Assembly (NCBI GenBank): GCA_965215055.1
Contig: OZ244046.1
Location: 682,001-746,000 of the forward strand
DNA: 64,000 bases
Reading direction: 5' to 3'
Source: G965215055 sp965215055
GTDB lineage: Bacteria; Pseudomonadota; Gammaproteobacteria; UBA4575
This document shows, piece after piece, positions 26,321-35,818 of the stretch. Position 1 is the stretch's first letter. Every line of letters starts with the position of its first letter. The position numbers and the translations under genes are program-made. The notes below the pieces were generated by a model that saw nothing but the letters and a program-made list of their open reading frames with translations, had not been told where the DNA came from and ran no database searches.

Positions 26321-27345
26321 GCTGCAACAGGGTTCAGCAACTTGTTTGCGCCTTGATAGACTCTACCGACTTCCAGGTTGCGCAGGCAATTATAGTGCCC
26401 ATACGGGCATTGCTTCTGCCAGCACGGACTACACTCCAGGTCCAGGTACTGGATTTCCGCGGTTTTGGTTAAAGGCGGCGTATAGTCAGGTGTAATCGAC
26501 CCATAGACGGCGACCACGGGGCGGCCAACTGCCGCTGCAATGTGCATCAACCCGGAATCGTTGGTAATGGCTATTTTTGTCAGGGAGATCAAGTCAATCA
26601 CCTCTTCCAGGCTGGTTTGCCCGCACAGGTTTGTTGCACTGCCGCGAGAAAACGCGGCAACCTCCTCACCGATTGCATAATCCTTGGGCGAACCAAAGAC
26701 GTACACCTCAAAACCGTCTCGTCCAAACATTGCAGCCAATTCACCAAAGTATTTTGCCGGCCAGCGCTTTGACGGACCAAACTCGGCACCGGGCATCAAT
26801 GCGACTGAAGGCTTTGTTTCACTGATGGCAAGCCGCAGTGCCGCCTGATGACGCTTGTCCTCATCCACCCGTAATCTTGGAAAACGAACGTTTGAAAACT
26901 GTGCCGGGCGTTGGGGCTGCTCTCCCAAGTTCACACACCGCTCTACAAATTTACGGATGACCTTCTTATCAAGTTTTCGCATATCGTTGACGATTCCGTA
27001 ACGCATTTCCCCGCGATACGCGGTGCGTTGCCGAATTTTTGCAAAATAAGGGATCAGTGCAGACTTGAACGACCTTGGCAGGACAATGGCCTGATCATAC
27101 TGGCCACGCAGACTTCTGCCGACACGTATACGTTCAGCAAGTTGCAACTTGCCATGGGCAATATCGACCTCGACGGTACGCCGCACTTCGGGCATACGCG
27201 CAAGTACCGGAGAAGACCACGCCGGTGCGACCACGTCGATGATATTGTCCTGGTTTTGATGTTTCAGAGCCATGAACAAACTCTGCACCATTACCATGTC
27301 GCCGACCCAGGCAGGCCCTATAATAAGTATCTTCCTTGCGCTCAA
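26317..27345 (-). CDS. waaF: ADP-heptose:LPS heptosyltransferase II
   Basis: GT9 enzyme adding the second L-glycero-D-manno-heptose to the inner core. MSARKILIIGPAWVGDMVMVQSLF is the WaaF N-terminus; PGAEFGPSKRWPAKYFGELA (about 170) and TNDSGLMHIAAAVGRPVVAVYGSITPDYTPP (about 255) are the donor-binding blocks. The C-terminus has the C..C..GHYNCLRNLE segment typical of WaaF. 342 residues, normal. It faces the isoaspartyl methyltransferase gene across a 203-base divergent gap. Confidence 0.93.
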   Translation of the reverse strand: MSARKILIIGPAWVGDMVMVQSLFMALKHQNQDNIIDVVAPAWSSPVLARMPEVRRTVEVDIAHGKLQLAERIRVGRSLRGQYDQAIVLPRSFKSALIPYFAKIRQRTAYRGEMRYGIVNDMRKLDKKVIRKFVERCVNLGEQPQRPAQFSNVRFPRLRVDEDKRHQAALRLAISETKPSVALMPGAEFGPSKRWPAKYFGELAAMFGRDGFEVYVFGSPKDYAIGEEVAAFSRGSATNLCGQTSLEEVIDLISLTKIAITNDSGLMHIAAAVGRPVVAVYGSITPDYTPPLTKTAEIQYLDLECSPCWQKQCPYGHYNCLRNLEVGRVYQGANKLLNPVAA

Positions 27346-27548
27346 AAGTGGTAACGGAAATAATAAATTAGAAAACTGCTGCTATTTTTACCATGCCACC
27401 GCTAAAGTCGCGATAATTCACACTGTATAATTGAATGGGCACAAGGTAGATAGTGCCACGGCACACGTCAAACATGGTGAACTTCACAGGAAATCAATAC
27501 ATGGCATTAAACGGGCAAAAATCAATATTTACTGGATATTAAACACAC

Positions 27549-28202
27549 ATGGACATTGAACAAGCAAGATTCAATATGATCGAGCAGCAAATCCGCCCAT
27601 GGAATGTATCGGACAGCGAGGTTTTGAAAATAATTACAGAAACCCCGCGTGAATTATTTGTCCCTGAGCAATATCGGAAGCTGGCCTTTTCCGACCTGGA
27701 GATACCCCTGGGGCACGGACAATTCATGATGACACCGAAAATCGAGGCGCGGATGTTGCAGTCCCTGCAAATAAAACCCGGTGATGAAGTCTTGGAAATC
27801 GGCACAGGCTCAGGGTTTGTGACCGCCTGCCTGGCCAGGCTGGGAAGTCACGTAGATACGCTGGAATACCACGCCGACCTTTCCAGTCACGCGCAATCCG
27901 TTTTGAAGCGACTGGCAATCGATAATATCCATTGCATACAAGCCGATGCATTAGGCGACTGGAACCATACCAGGCAGTATGACGTAGTCGCCGTTTCCGC
28001 GTCCATGCCCGTGTACCTGGACGTGTTTGAAAAGCTCCTTGCCGAAAATGGGCGCATGTTTATAGTGGCAGGCAAAGCTCCGGTAATGCAGGCGCAACTC
28101 GTGTCGAGAACAGGCGAACAGGATATCAACTACACCAGGCTGTTTGAAACCAGCATCAAGCCTCTCATTGGCGCAAAAGAACCCCAGGTTTTTCAACTTT
28201 GA
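27549..28202 (+). CDS. Protein-L-isoaspartate O-methyltransferase family protein
   Basis: 217-residue class I methyltransferase related to Pcm. Signatures: MIEQQIRPWNVSDSEVLKII, PRELFVPEQYRKLAFSDLEIPLGHGQFMMTPKIEARMLQSL and the SAM loop VLEIGTGSGFVTACLARLG. The usual Pcm serine before the GQ(T/F) segment is not obvious, as in the paralogue found beside tolC in many gammaproteobacteria. Its stop TGA overlaps the rhodanese start TTG. The role here may differ from isoaspartate repair. Confidence 0.85.
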   Translation: MDIEQARFNMIEQQIRPWNVSDSEVLKIITETPRELFVPEQYRKLAFSDLEIPLGHGQFMMTPKIEARMLQSLQIKPGDEVLEIGTGSGFVTACLARLGSHVDTLEYHADLSSHAQSVLKRLAIDNIHCIQADALGDWNHTRQYDVVAVSASMPVYLDVFEKLLAENGRMFIVAGKAPVMQAQLVSRTGEQDINYTRLFETSIKPLIGAKEPQVFQL

Positions 28203-28525
28203 CGTTCAAGGAATACAGCCCCCGGGAGCTAAAAGAGTACCTGGACCGGGGTGATACCAGGCCGGTGCTATTGGACGTTAGAGAACCATGGGAATATGCG
28301 CGTTGTCACATTCCCGATTCCACGCTCGTTCCCATGAGGCAGATAACGCGCGTATTACAGGACCTTGACCCGGACCAGGACATTGTCGTCATCTGTCATC
28401 ACGGGATTCGCAGCCGCGTCGTTGCAAACTATTTGGCCCAGCATCACTTCAGCCGAGTGATCAACCTGTCATCAGGAATTGACGGATGGGCAAAACAGGT
28501 TGACCTGTCCATGCCAACCTACTGA
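28199..28525 (+). CDS. Rhodanese-like domain protein
   Basis: 108 residues, one rhodanese domain: VLLDVREPWEYARCHIPDSTLVPM and the active-site loop VVICHHGIRSR, with the catalytic Cys near residue 64. It could act as a sulfurtransferase. The TTG start overlaps the preceding stop (TTGA), and the next gene, tolC, is ten bases away, so this is one operon. Confidence 0.88.
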   Translation: MTFKEYSPRELKEYLDRGDTRPVLLDVREPWEYARCHIPDSTLVPMRQITRVLQDLDPDQDIVVICHHGIRSRVVANYLAQHHFSRVINLSSGIDGWAKQVDLSMPTY

Positions 28526-28535
28526 ACCGTAGACA

Positions 28536-29876
28536 ATGCCCAAACTCACCCACGGAAGCCTCCCGCCGGCCTGTTTTTTACTGGCCATTTTTCTCATGGC
28601 AGGCCACCAGGTCGCAAGGGCAAACGACCTTGCAGACGTCTACGCCATGGCAAAACGATATGACGCTGACATCCTGGCCGCGGAATCAAGATACAACGTG
28701 GAAGCCCAGGCAAAACCTATCGCGCGTGCAAACATGCTGCCACATGCAAGCATTACTGCCAATACCAGCGACGTGCGTCAAAAAACCAGGGGGGAAACCT
28801 TTGGCATAACGGGTAGAGACGTCGATTTCAATGAGCACAGCTACAGGCTGAACGTCAGGCAGTCACTTTATCATCATGGTTTTTACACGCAGTTGCGCCA
28901 GGCCAAAAACTCGGTTGCCAAGGCAAAGATCGACCTGGACGCAGCTCACCAGGATTTAATGGTCCGCACTGCACGGGCATACTTCAACGTGCTGGCGGCA
29001 CAGGATACCCTGACCTTTCAAAAGTCGGAGAAAGAAGCTATTGAACGCCAGCTGAAGCAGGCACAAAGGCATTTTGAGGTAGGCCTGACTGCAATCACCG
29101 ATGTAAAAGAAGCGCAGGCTTCTTACGACCTTGCAGTAGCAAAAGAAATCGAGGCGCAGAACGCCCTGGAAATATCCAGGGACGCGCTGGAACTGATCAC
29201 TTCGCAGCGTCTGGATAATTTACACCCGTTGTCCGACCGCATGGAGCTTGCATCGCCGGAGCCTGAAGACGTAGAAGACTGGGTACACAAGGCACTCGAC
29301 CAAAACCTGGTCCTGCTGTCAAGCGAGTATCAGACCAGGATTGCCAAGCAGGAAATCAAGCTGCGGCAGTCATACCACTTGCCGACCCTGGATATCGTGG
29401 CGTCTCATTCGGACGCTGATACAGGTGGACTGACGGGTTCGCGTGAACTGGAAGAAACCCGTATCGGCCTGGAATTGAATATTCCGCTCGTTGAAGGAGG
29501 CAGAACGTATTACGAGACCAAAAAAGCACGTTACAACGCTGAACTGGCTCACAACCGACATGAAAAGGTGCGGCGAGAAACCATTCGCAGCACGCGCGAC
29601 GCCTATTTGAACGTTATTGCCGACATCAGTCTCGTCAAGGCACGGGCCCGGACCCTCGAATCTACGCAAGCCGCGGCCCACGCCGCCGAAGCAGGTTTTC
29701 AGGTAGGCACACGTACTTCCGTTGACGTATTACTGGCATTAAAGGATACCTTCCAGGCCAGGCGCAATTATTCACGCGCGCGTTACGACTACATCCTGCA
29801 TACGCTGGAGCTCAAGCAGGCTGCTGGAACCCTGTCCATTGATGACTTGTTAAAAATAAACAACTGGCTGAATTAG
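28536..29876 (+). CDS. tolC: Outer membrane efflux protein TolC
   Basis: 446 residues, TolC family, the outer-membrane channel for type I secretion and tripartite efflux. A signal peptide (residues 1-29, ending VARAN) precedes repeated helical OEP halves: DLADVYAMAKRYDADILAAESRYN at the start, the DLMVRTARAYFNVLAAQDTL segment and, after the duplication, IRSTRDAYLNVIADISLVKA with the GTRTSVDVLLAL motif. It is followed by waaA after 12 bases. Confidence 0.92.
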   Translation: MPKLTHGSLPPACFLLAIFLMAGHQVARANDLADVYAMAKRYDADILAAESRYNVEAQAKPIARANMLPHASITANTSDVRQKTRGETFGITGRDVDFNEHSYRLNVRQSLYHHGFYTQLRQAKNSVAKAKIDLDAAHQDLMVRTARAYFNVLAAQDTLTFQKSEKEAIERQLKQAQRHFEVGLTAITDVKEAQASYDLAVAKEIEAQNALEISRDALELITSQRLDNLHPLSDRMELASPEPEDVEDWVHKALDQNLVLLSSEYQTRIAKQEIKLRQSYHLPTLDIVASHSDADTGGLTGSRELEETRIGLELNIPLVEGGRTYYETKKARYNAELAHNRHEKVRRETIRSTRDAYLNVIADISLVKARARTLESTQAAAHAAEAGFQVGTRTSVDVLLALKDTFQARRNYSRARYDYILHTLELKQAAGTLSIDDLLKINNWLN

Positions 29877-29888
29877 CCTTTAACTCGC

Positions 29889-31157
29889 ATGTCAAAATCA
29901 CCGTGCCGCACGTCACCGCGCTATAAATCCATACTGTTTTTGCTGAGCCCACTGGCACTGGGATACGTCATTTACCGCTCCGTCAAGGACGGGGGCTGGA
30001 ACTACTTCTCACAACGCCTCGGATTCAACTACAAGTGCTCATCATCGCACCCGATACTGATTCATTGTGCGTCGGTAGGAGAGGTCAACGCGGTAAAACC
30101 GATACTGTCCGAACTGTGCGAACAATATCCGCACAAGCAGATTTTTATCTCTACGAATACTCCAACTGCCGCACGCCTCATAGCAAAGACGTGCCCCCGG
30201 AATATCACCCATGTATATCTGCCACTTGATTACGCCGTTTTCATCAATGCCTTCCTGGACTACATCAACCCGGCGTGCATGCTGGTCATGGAAACTGAAA
30301 TTTGGCCGACCCTGTTTTCGATCAGTGCAAAAAAAGATATTCCCGTCGCCATAATCAACGGAAGACTGACCAGAAGGTCCATGCGTGCCGCCAGTATTAT
30401 AAAAAATGATTACCGGTGCGCGCTGCAAAGCCTGGCCCTGCTGCTGACACGTTCAAACGAGGACCGTTTGAAATTCATCAAGATAGGGGCTGACAAAACA
30501 TCAACCTGCACGGTTGGCAACTTGAAATATGCAAGTACGTCACCAGCAAACGTGCGACCTCCTCACACGACCATAAAACGTCCGTTCTTGCTGGCGGCGT
30601 CCACGCACGATGGCGAGGAAATTCAACTCGCACGGCACGTGGAAATGCTCAGGGATAAAAATTACCTGCTGGTGATCGCGCCACGCTACCCCAATCGAAA
30701 CAGGAAAATATTGCGACAACTGCGACACAGAAATCTCAACGTCGCACTACACAGTACGCGGGACGCAGTCACGGGCGATACGGATATTTACATTGTTGAC
30801 GTCCTGGGTGAACTGGACAGGTACTTCAATGATGCGACGCTGGTCTTTGTTGGTGGTTCCCTTGTTCCACGTGGCGGGCATAACATTCTTGAACCGGCCA
30901 ACCTTGGAAAATGTGTTGTAACGGGCCCTTATACGGACAATTTTTCACTTGAAGTAAAAGAACTTTTACAGGCGGGCGGTATCATCCAGGTCTCCAACAA
31001 TCACGAACTGGGGACCAGGCTGGCTCACCTGCTCGATAATGAACGTGAAAGGGTACAACGTGGCATGAGTGCGCGCCGCTTCATCGAACAAAAGGCAGTT
31101 GTACTAAAAGACTACCTGCGCCATTTACAGCCCCTGGTAAACCAGGCGACAAGTTAG
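29889..31157 (+). CDS. waaA: 3-deoxy-D-manno-octulosonic-acid transferase (KDO transferase)
   Basis: GT30 membrane-associated enzyme joining KDO to lipid IVA, the first step of the core. After an N-terminal anchor helix (SILFLLSPLALGYVIY), HCASVGEVNAVKPIL carries the conserved catalytic Glu; METEIWPTLF, GNLKYA and FVGGSLVPRGGHNILEPA follow in the usual order. 422 residues, normal. Convergent with the KDO kinase (four-base overlap). Confidence 0.95.
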   Translation: MSKSPCRTSPRYKSILFLLSPLALGYVIYRSVKDGGWNYFSQRLGFNYKCSSSHPILIHCASVGEVNAVKPILSELCEQYPHKQIFISTNTPTAARLIAKTCPRNITHVYLPLDYAVFINAFLDYINPACMLVMETEIWPTLFSISAKKDIPVAIINGRLTRRSMRAASIIKNDYRCALQSLALLLTRSNEDRLKFIKIGADKTSTCTVGNLKYASTSPANVRPPHTTIKRPFLLAASTHDGEEIQLARHVEMLRDKNYLLVIAPRYPNRNRKILRQLRHRNLNVALHSTRDAVTGDTDIYIVDVLGELDRYFNDATLVFVGGSLVPRGGHNILEPANLGKCVVTGPYTDNFSLEVKELLQAGGIIQVSNNHELGTRLAHLLDNERERVQRGMSARRFIEQKAVVLKDYLRHLQPLVNQATS

Positions 31158-31903
31158 CCGTTATACCCTTCCATCAGTGACCCGAAATCCTTCTCCGAAT
31201 AATGAAACGTGGCCTCGATGTTTTTCAATTTCGTCAGCGACCGTTTCAGCCTGGCGAGATTGGCCTGCTTCCACGAGACGGAATGCCGGTCAATTCTTGA
31301 TTTATCAAAATCAATTAAAAATACTTCACCCTTTTCATTCAGCAAAATATTATGCGCGTTAAGATCAAAATGATTACAATCGTGGTCATGGAATTGCCTG
31401 ATTACGCAGCCGACTCGCTGCCAGGTTTCCGTTGATACGACCCTGTCACTCAACACTGCACTGAATGATCGCGATTGAGGGATGAGCAACGTGATGATAT
31501 CCGCCTTGTATGTAAAACCAGCCCGGTGTATACGCGCGGCAACCGGAGTCGGGACCGGCAAATTCACCCCCTGCATTACGGACAGCATCTGAAGTTCGGC
31601 TATCGCCCGGGTTTTGTACAGGCCTTGCCACAGATACACGTCATGAAAAAACCTGGCAATCATCCCACCACGATAATAATGGCGTAATACCAGGGCACGC
31701 CCATCATGGTTGAACATATAAATGCTGCCTCTCCCGCGCACGTTTAATACCCTTGATTTTTTACGTTGCAGCGAGAAATTCAGCTCCAAACGATCGGCAT
31801 TAAACAGCTCAAGCGGAAACTCGGGAAACAGGCTTCTATTATGTGCAACGATATCGTTATCACGACGATGAAACTCAAAGGATTCCATAAGTAATGCTTT
31901 CAT
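31154..31903 (-). CDS. kdkA: 3-deoxy-D-manno-octulosonic acid kinase
   Basis: Phosphorylates KDO in the inner core, as in Haemophilus and Vibrio with a single KDO. The kinase fold is visible: RGSIYMFNHDGRALVLRHYYRGG (nucleotide region), the catalytic HDHDCNHFDLNAHNILLNEKGEVFLIDFDKSRI with the HxDxxxxN and DFD motifs, and the C-terminal WKQANLARLKRSLTKL. I start at the ATG at 31903 (MKALLMESF), because the longer frame to 31921 overlaps the divergent GT9 gene. Confidence 0.88.
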   Translation of the reverse strand: MKALLMESFEFHRRDNDIVAHNRSLFPEFPLELFNADRLELNFSLQRKKSRVLNVRGRGSIYMFNHDGRALVLRHYYRGGMIARFFHDVYLWQGLYKTRAIAELQMLSVMQGVNLPVPTPVAARIHRAGFTYKADIITLLIPQSRSFSAVLSDRVVSTETWQRVGCVIRQFHDHDCNHFDLNAHNILLNEKGEVFLIDFDKSRIDRHSVSWKQANLARLKRSLTKLKNIEATFHYSEKDFGSLMEGYNG

Positions 31904-31933
31904 TGCCTGGCACGTATGCAAAATTTATTCGTC

Positions 31934-32974
31934 ATGGATAATGCACCAGGATCTGTTTGCATTTTGCGATTATCCTCGATTGGAGATGTAACGCACATGG
32001 TTCCAGTGGCGCACACCATGCAAAAGTACTGGCCAGACACCAGGCTAACCTGGATTATTGGAAAAAACGAAGCTGCTCTCATCAATGACATGCCTGGTAT
32101 CGAGTTTATTCAGTTCGACAAGTCCAACGCCATAAGCAGTTATAAAAATATCATCGGCAAGATGAAACGCCGAAAATTTGACGTACTGCTCTGCGCCCAG
32201 GTTTCATTACGGGCAAATATAATCAGCGCTGTCATCCCTGCTACTATAAAATTGGGCTACGATAAGGCAAGAAGCAAGGAGTTTCATTCACTTTTTATCA
32301 ACCGCCGTATTAAAGCCGCTCCACAGCAGCACGTCCTGGACGGCTTTTTCAGTTTCATCGAGTATTTTGGACTGCATAACAGGGAAATGCGATGGGGATA
32401 TAATATTCCCGAAGAAGCCCGTGCATTTGCCAGCCGGCACCTGGCGAAGGATCGATTCAAGGTGATTATCAGCCCCTGTTCAAGCCATTCGCGTAGAAAC
32501 TGGGCGGCTGAGCGTTACGCGGCAGTTGCCGACTATGCAGCTCAATCACTCGATGCCCAGGTCATATTGTGTGGAGGAACCACTGCAACTGAAAAAAGGA
32601 TCGGAACCGAGATTGAACGCCACATGAAAACAAAACCCCTGAACCTGGTAGGCAAGGACACCTTGAAGAAATTCCTGGCGTTGTTACAGCAGGCCGACGT
32701 CATCATCACCCCCGATTCAGGCTCAGCGCACATGGCCGCGGGAGTCGGGACTCCGGTTATCGGCCTGTACGCTGCCACCAACCCGCGCCGCAGTGGCCCC
32801 TACTTCAGCCAACAGTGGTGCGTGGACAAATACGACCTTGCCGCGCATACCTGCAAAAACAAGCCAGCCAGCGAACTGAAATGGGGAACGAAGCTGGAAT
32901 ACCAGGGCGTGATGAACCTGATTGAAGTAGAAGAAGTTACTTCAAAACTGGGTGAGCTTGCCCGACAATCATGA
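31934..32974 (+). CDS. GT9 family glycosyltransferase (heptosyltransferase-like)
   Basis: About 346 residues. SVCILRLSSIGDVTHMVPVAHTM is the N-terminus of WaaC/WaaQ-like enzymes; SPCSSHSRRNWAAERYAAVADYA and TPDSGSAHMAAGVGTPVIGLYAATNPRRSGPY are the donor-binding blocks. It would add a heptose or related sugar to the core; whether it is heptosyltransferase I or a later enzyme cannot be told. The open frame begins at 31916, but that lies inside the divergent kdkA leader, so the ATG at 31934 is used. Confidence 0.85.
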   Translation: MDNAPGSVCILRLSSIGDVTHMVPVAHTMQKYWPDTRLTWIIGKNEAALINDMPGIEFIQFDKSNAISSYKNIIGKMKRRKFDVLLCAQVSLRANIISAVIPATIKLGYDKARSKEFHSLFINRRIKAAPQQHVLDGFFSFIEYFGLHNREMRWGYNIPEEARAFASRHLAKDRFKVIISPCSSHSRRNWAAERYAAVADYAAQSLDAQVILCGGTTATEKRIGTEIERHMKTKPLNLVGKDTLKKFLALLQQADVIITPDSGSAHMAAGVGTPVIGLYAATNPRRSGPYFSQQWCVDKYDLAAHTCKNKPASELKWGTKLEYQGVMNLIEVEEVTSKLGELARQS

Positions 32975-32997
32975 CCTTCAAACCAGGTAATTGAAAA

Positions 32998-33387
32998 ATG
33001 GACCACGTAAATATACCCATCTCGCCCGGTGAGTTACTCGATAAAATCACCATCCTGGAGATCAAAACCGAACAAATACGAGACGAGAAAAAACTGCAAA
33101 ACGTGAAGAAGGAGTTGAAACTGCTGCACCAGGCCTGGCAACAGCACGTCTCCGGGGATGATGAAATAAGCTTACTGAAGCAGCAGCTTAAAAAAAACAA
33201 TCAACACCTGTGGGACATCGAAGACAAGATCCGCATCAAGGAATCAAACAAGGATTTTGACCGCGAGTTCATTGAATTGGCGCGGTCCGTATACATCCAA
33301 AACGATAAACGCGCGGCCATAAAGAGAGAAATCAACGAAAAACTGGGCGCTGCAATTATCGAGGAAAAACACTACGTCGATTATTGA
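32998..33387 (+). CDS. DUF6165-like protein of LPS loci
   Basis: 129 residues, charged, probably helical throughout. VNIPISPGELLDKITILEIKTEQIRDEKKLQNVKKELKLL is typical of the family I know as DUF6165, often beside lipopolysaccharide genes; the function is unknown. KQQLKKNNQHLWDIEDKIRIKESNKDF follows. It lies 23 bases after the GT9 gene and overlaps the convergent membrane gene by seven bases. Confidence 0.7.
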   Translation: MDHVNIPISPGELLDKITILEIKTEQIRDEKKLQNVKKELKLLHQAWQQHVSGDDEISLLKQQLKKNNQHLWDIEDKIRIKESNKDFDREFIELARSVYIQNDKRAAIKREINEKLGAAIIEEKHYVDY

Positions 33388-34094
33388 GGTTTGTTACCAC
33401 CTGGCAAAACCCGGTTTCGATACCAGATTGACAAAACATAAATCATTATAAACAAGGCCAGTAAACTCTCCTTGGTTTCGCCCGCCTTAATATCCAGCAC
33501 CGCGGGAATTTCCACGTTCAGAAAGCCATACATCTTTTCATGCCAACCGACCAATAGAGAAAACGAGGCGGCAGGCAGGCACACGTAAGTCGGCCATAGC
33601 CAATAACGGATGGATTGTCGATCAGAGGTAGAGACGGTGATTACGTGATAAAGCGGTACCAATACCCCGCCAATTAATACCGCAACAGACAGCAATGCAC
33701 GCGGAACCTGGTCAAACAGGGGACTCGTATTATGCAAATTCGTTTCATACTGATCATTGATGTCCAGCCAGCTTTGCGGCGTCTGCCAACCAAACACGTG
33801 CTGCCCCCAACTGACTTCCTCACCGGCAAAATATATGCTTCCAAGGATGAGTAAAATGATCCACCACCGAAACCGGCCATGATCCGGAAAATTTTTCGCT
33901 TTTAACAGGGCCGCACCAAAGATAATTGCAACGACAAGAAAAATTACAGTAGATACTTCAATCCACCCTCTTTCCCCGTACAGATACCAGCTTTTACCAA
34001 CAGCCCTTGATGCATAAGGCAACACAAAAACCACTATAGGCAAAAATAGCCAGATTACCTTGGGTAAGTCCGTGTCCTTGTCTGCAAAACTCAT
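33381..34094 (-). CDS. Polytopic membrane protein of unknown function
   Basis: 237 residues with about six hydrophobic helices (for example VIWLFLPIVVFVLPYAS, VSTVIFLVVAIIFGAALL, WWIILLILGSIYFAG, ALLSVAVLIGGVLVPLYHV). After the third helix comes GEEVSWGQHVFGWQTPQSW, an acidic and aromatic loop that may be functional. I do not recognise a family. It begins nine bases after the upstream kinase-like gene, so the two are cotranscribed. Confidence 0.65.
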   Translation of the reverse strand: MSFADKDTDLPKVIWLFLPIVVFVLPYASRAVGKSWYLYGERGWIEVSTVIFLVVAIIFGAALLKAKNFPDHGRFRWWIILLILGSIYFAGEEVSWGQHVFGWQTPQSWLDINDQYETNLHNTSPLFDQVPRALLSVAVLIGGVLVPLYHVITVSTSDRQSIRYWLWPTYVCLPAASFSLLVGWHEKMYGFLNVEIPAVLDIKAGETKESLLALFIMIYVLSIWYRNRVLPGGNKPQ

Positions 34095-34103
34095 TTTGCC
34101 CGT

Positions 34104-34769
34104 TCAGTGCTTGTTCCTGGCTATACGCTGCCAGTTTCTCAGGCTCCTGTAATCTCTGTGTGATTTTGACCGCATTCCCATTTTAATGCCCCATGCCATA
34201 AATGGATTGGGCGGACTCATGTGCTGTGGCACCATGTTAAAATCATACAACCTGGGAGCCCAGCCCTGCTCCTCACCATGGTTAACCGTTAGTACATTCC
34301 CCGCACTGATATCCAGATCATGTATACCGTGAGACTCCGCGGTACGAACAATCTCATACCCGGCTTTCAGCACTTCCCGTGGCAGATACCCCAAGCGTGC
34401 AACCAGTTCTATAAGCGTTGTTCCATCAATGTATTCCTGGATAAACGAGTGCGTGTAGTTGCCACCAAGCGGAAAAAATTTATAAGGCTTGGCTATATAG
34501 GGCTTGATCGCATCAATAGCATACAAGGTTGAATTTCGTTCAAACTCGAATTCGGCTATGTCAATGTTGTGTTTTCTCATATATTTTTGCACAAACTCTG
34601 CAAAGTAGACCTTTACAATAATGTCCTGATCGCCATACTTCCCCTTGTATGAACGAGAACGCCGACCTCTTCCCAAAAAATCGATTATCTCGATTTCCCC
34701 AGGTAAACTGATCTGTCGTAGTTCAGCCCCAAGCTCCCTTGATAACTTCATATTTCTTGCATCAGCCAT
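34104..34769 (-). CDS. Kinase-like protein of the LPS locus
   Basis: 221 residues with a shortened protein-kinase-like fold. IDFLGRGRRSRSYKGKYGDQDIIVKVYF looks like the nucleotide loop and lysine; YTHSFIQEYIDGTTLIELV is the hinge; SHGIHDLDISAGNVLTV supplies the HxDxxxxN catalytic loop; PRLYDFNMV takes the place of the metal-binding DFG/DFD, with Asn in place of the last residue. It may phosphorylate a core sugar, like WaaP or KdkA. It is divergent from the second kinase-like gene at 34902. Confidence 0.7.
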   Translation of the reverse strand: MADARNMKLSRELGAELRQISLPGEIEIIDFLGRGRRSRSYKGKYGDQDIIVKVYFAEFVQKYMRKHNIDIAEFEFERNSTLYAIDAIKPYIAKPYKFFPLGGNYTHSFIQEYIDGTTLIELVARLGYLPREVLKAGYEIVRTAESHGIHDLDISAGNVLTVNHGEEQGWAPRLYDFNMVPQHMSPPNPFMAWGIKMGMRSKSHRDYRSLRNWQRIARNKH

Positions 34770-34901
34770 ATGATGAACGTGGACCTCGTGAGATTATGCA
34801 AATGGACGTCAAGTATTTGAAACTACTTTATCAAAAATACGTGACCGGCATATCCGCATCACAGAAAATTCAATAAAAGCAAGTTAAAGAAAACTCCTGT
34901 A

Positions 34902-35762
34902 ATGGATATGAGGCACTATGCACACGGAAGATTATCGACCAACAAGGATATTTCATGCCATAAGCAAGTCGAAAAGTGGATCCGTGAAAAACAATTTTCA
35001 AGATACGAAAAAAGCGAACTGAGCCTGGGTAAAAAGAGCCGCAAGCGTAACAAGCTGTACTGCTTTTATGATGAGCATACTGGCAGCAACGTGGTGATGA
35101 AGGTTTCGCAAGTCAGCAGAGATTACAAATTCTGGAGAAGAATGAATCTTTATATAACAAGCCTGTATAAAGACTATAACTACAACAGTTATAAAGGCTC
35201 CCTAAAACTGTTAAAGGCAGGTGTAGATACCATCAAGCCAATCGCTTACTGGACCTGTAAAACTTCATGGCTAAAGCAAAAAAGCTACTTTTTATACGAA
35301 AAAATAGAAAGTAGCCTTAACGTGAACGAGTTATACAATGAAATCATTGCCAGCAATCCAGCAAACAAAAACGAACTGATCGATACTATCGCGGACAAGT
35401 GTATTGCAATCGTGCAAAAAATCCATGCCGCAAACCTCAGGCATGGTGACCCTCATGGTGGTAATATTTTAACCGATCTTGATTACAACGATATACGCGA
35501 TGTTTCCACAGAAGATATCAAACGCGCAAGATTTACCCTGGTTGACAATGACCGCTGCTCATCTTCTCGCGCACCAACGGCAACTCTGAAACGATTTTAT
35601 GACATCAAGTGCCTGGCAAGATTTAATATTTGCCAAATCCCGCAACAGGAGTTGTTACGGCGATACCTGGGAGAGAGACATACGTATTGGAAGTACGTTT
35701 TGAGCTTTTGGAATACCGGAGGATTCAGCCTGAGAAAGCGTATTTACGCCCTGCTTAAATAG
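34902..35762 (+). CDS. LPS core kinase-like protein
   Basis: 286 residues, related to the WaaP/WaaY/KdkA kinases. NKLYCFYDEHTGSNVVMKVSQVSRDYKFW carries the Lys; SYFLYEKIESSLNVNELY is the hinge; LRHGDPHGGNILTDLDYNDI is the catalytic loop (HGDPHGGN) and FTLVDNDRC the metal site. Very basic and AT-rich, unlike the flanking housekeeping genes. Its last 52 bases (from 35710) occur again at 39165 after the GT4 gene. It leads a forward series: kinase, ligase, GT2, GT4. Confidence 0.75.
   Translation: MDMRHYAHGRLSTNKDISCHKQVEKWIREKQFSRYEKSELSLGKKSRKRNKLYCFYDEHTGSNVVMKVSQVSRDYKFWRRMNLYITSLYKDYNYNSYKGSLKLLKAGVDTIKPIAYWTCKTSWLKQKSYFLYEKIESSLNVNELYNEIIASNPANKNELIDTIADKCIAIVQKIHAANLRHGDPHGGNILTDLDYNDIRDVSTEDIKRARFTLVDNDRCSSSRAPTATLKRFYDIKCLARFNICQIPQQELLRRYLGERHTYWKYVLSFWNTGGFSLRKRIYALLK
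35710..35761 (+). repeat. 52-base direct repeat, copy 1 (3' end of kinase gene)
   Basis: From GGAATACC to CTTAAATA, this tail of the kinase gene is nearly the same as 39165-39216 (a handful of substitutions, no gap). Here it is read as FWNTGGFSLRKRIYALLK and stop. Confidence 0.85.
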
Positions 35763-35818
35763 GAAACCCGAAGTCTTCGTCTTGCAGATTCGTGTAGACC
35801 CTTTCCGAATACAAAACA

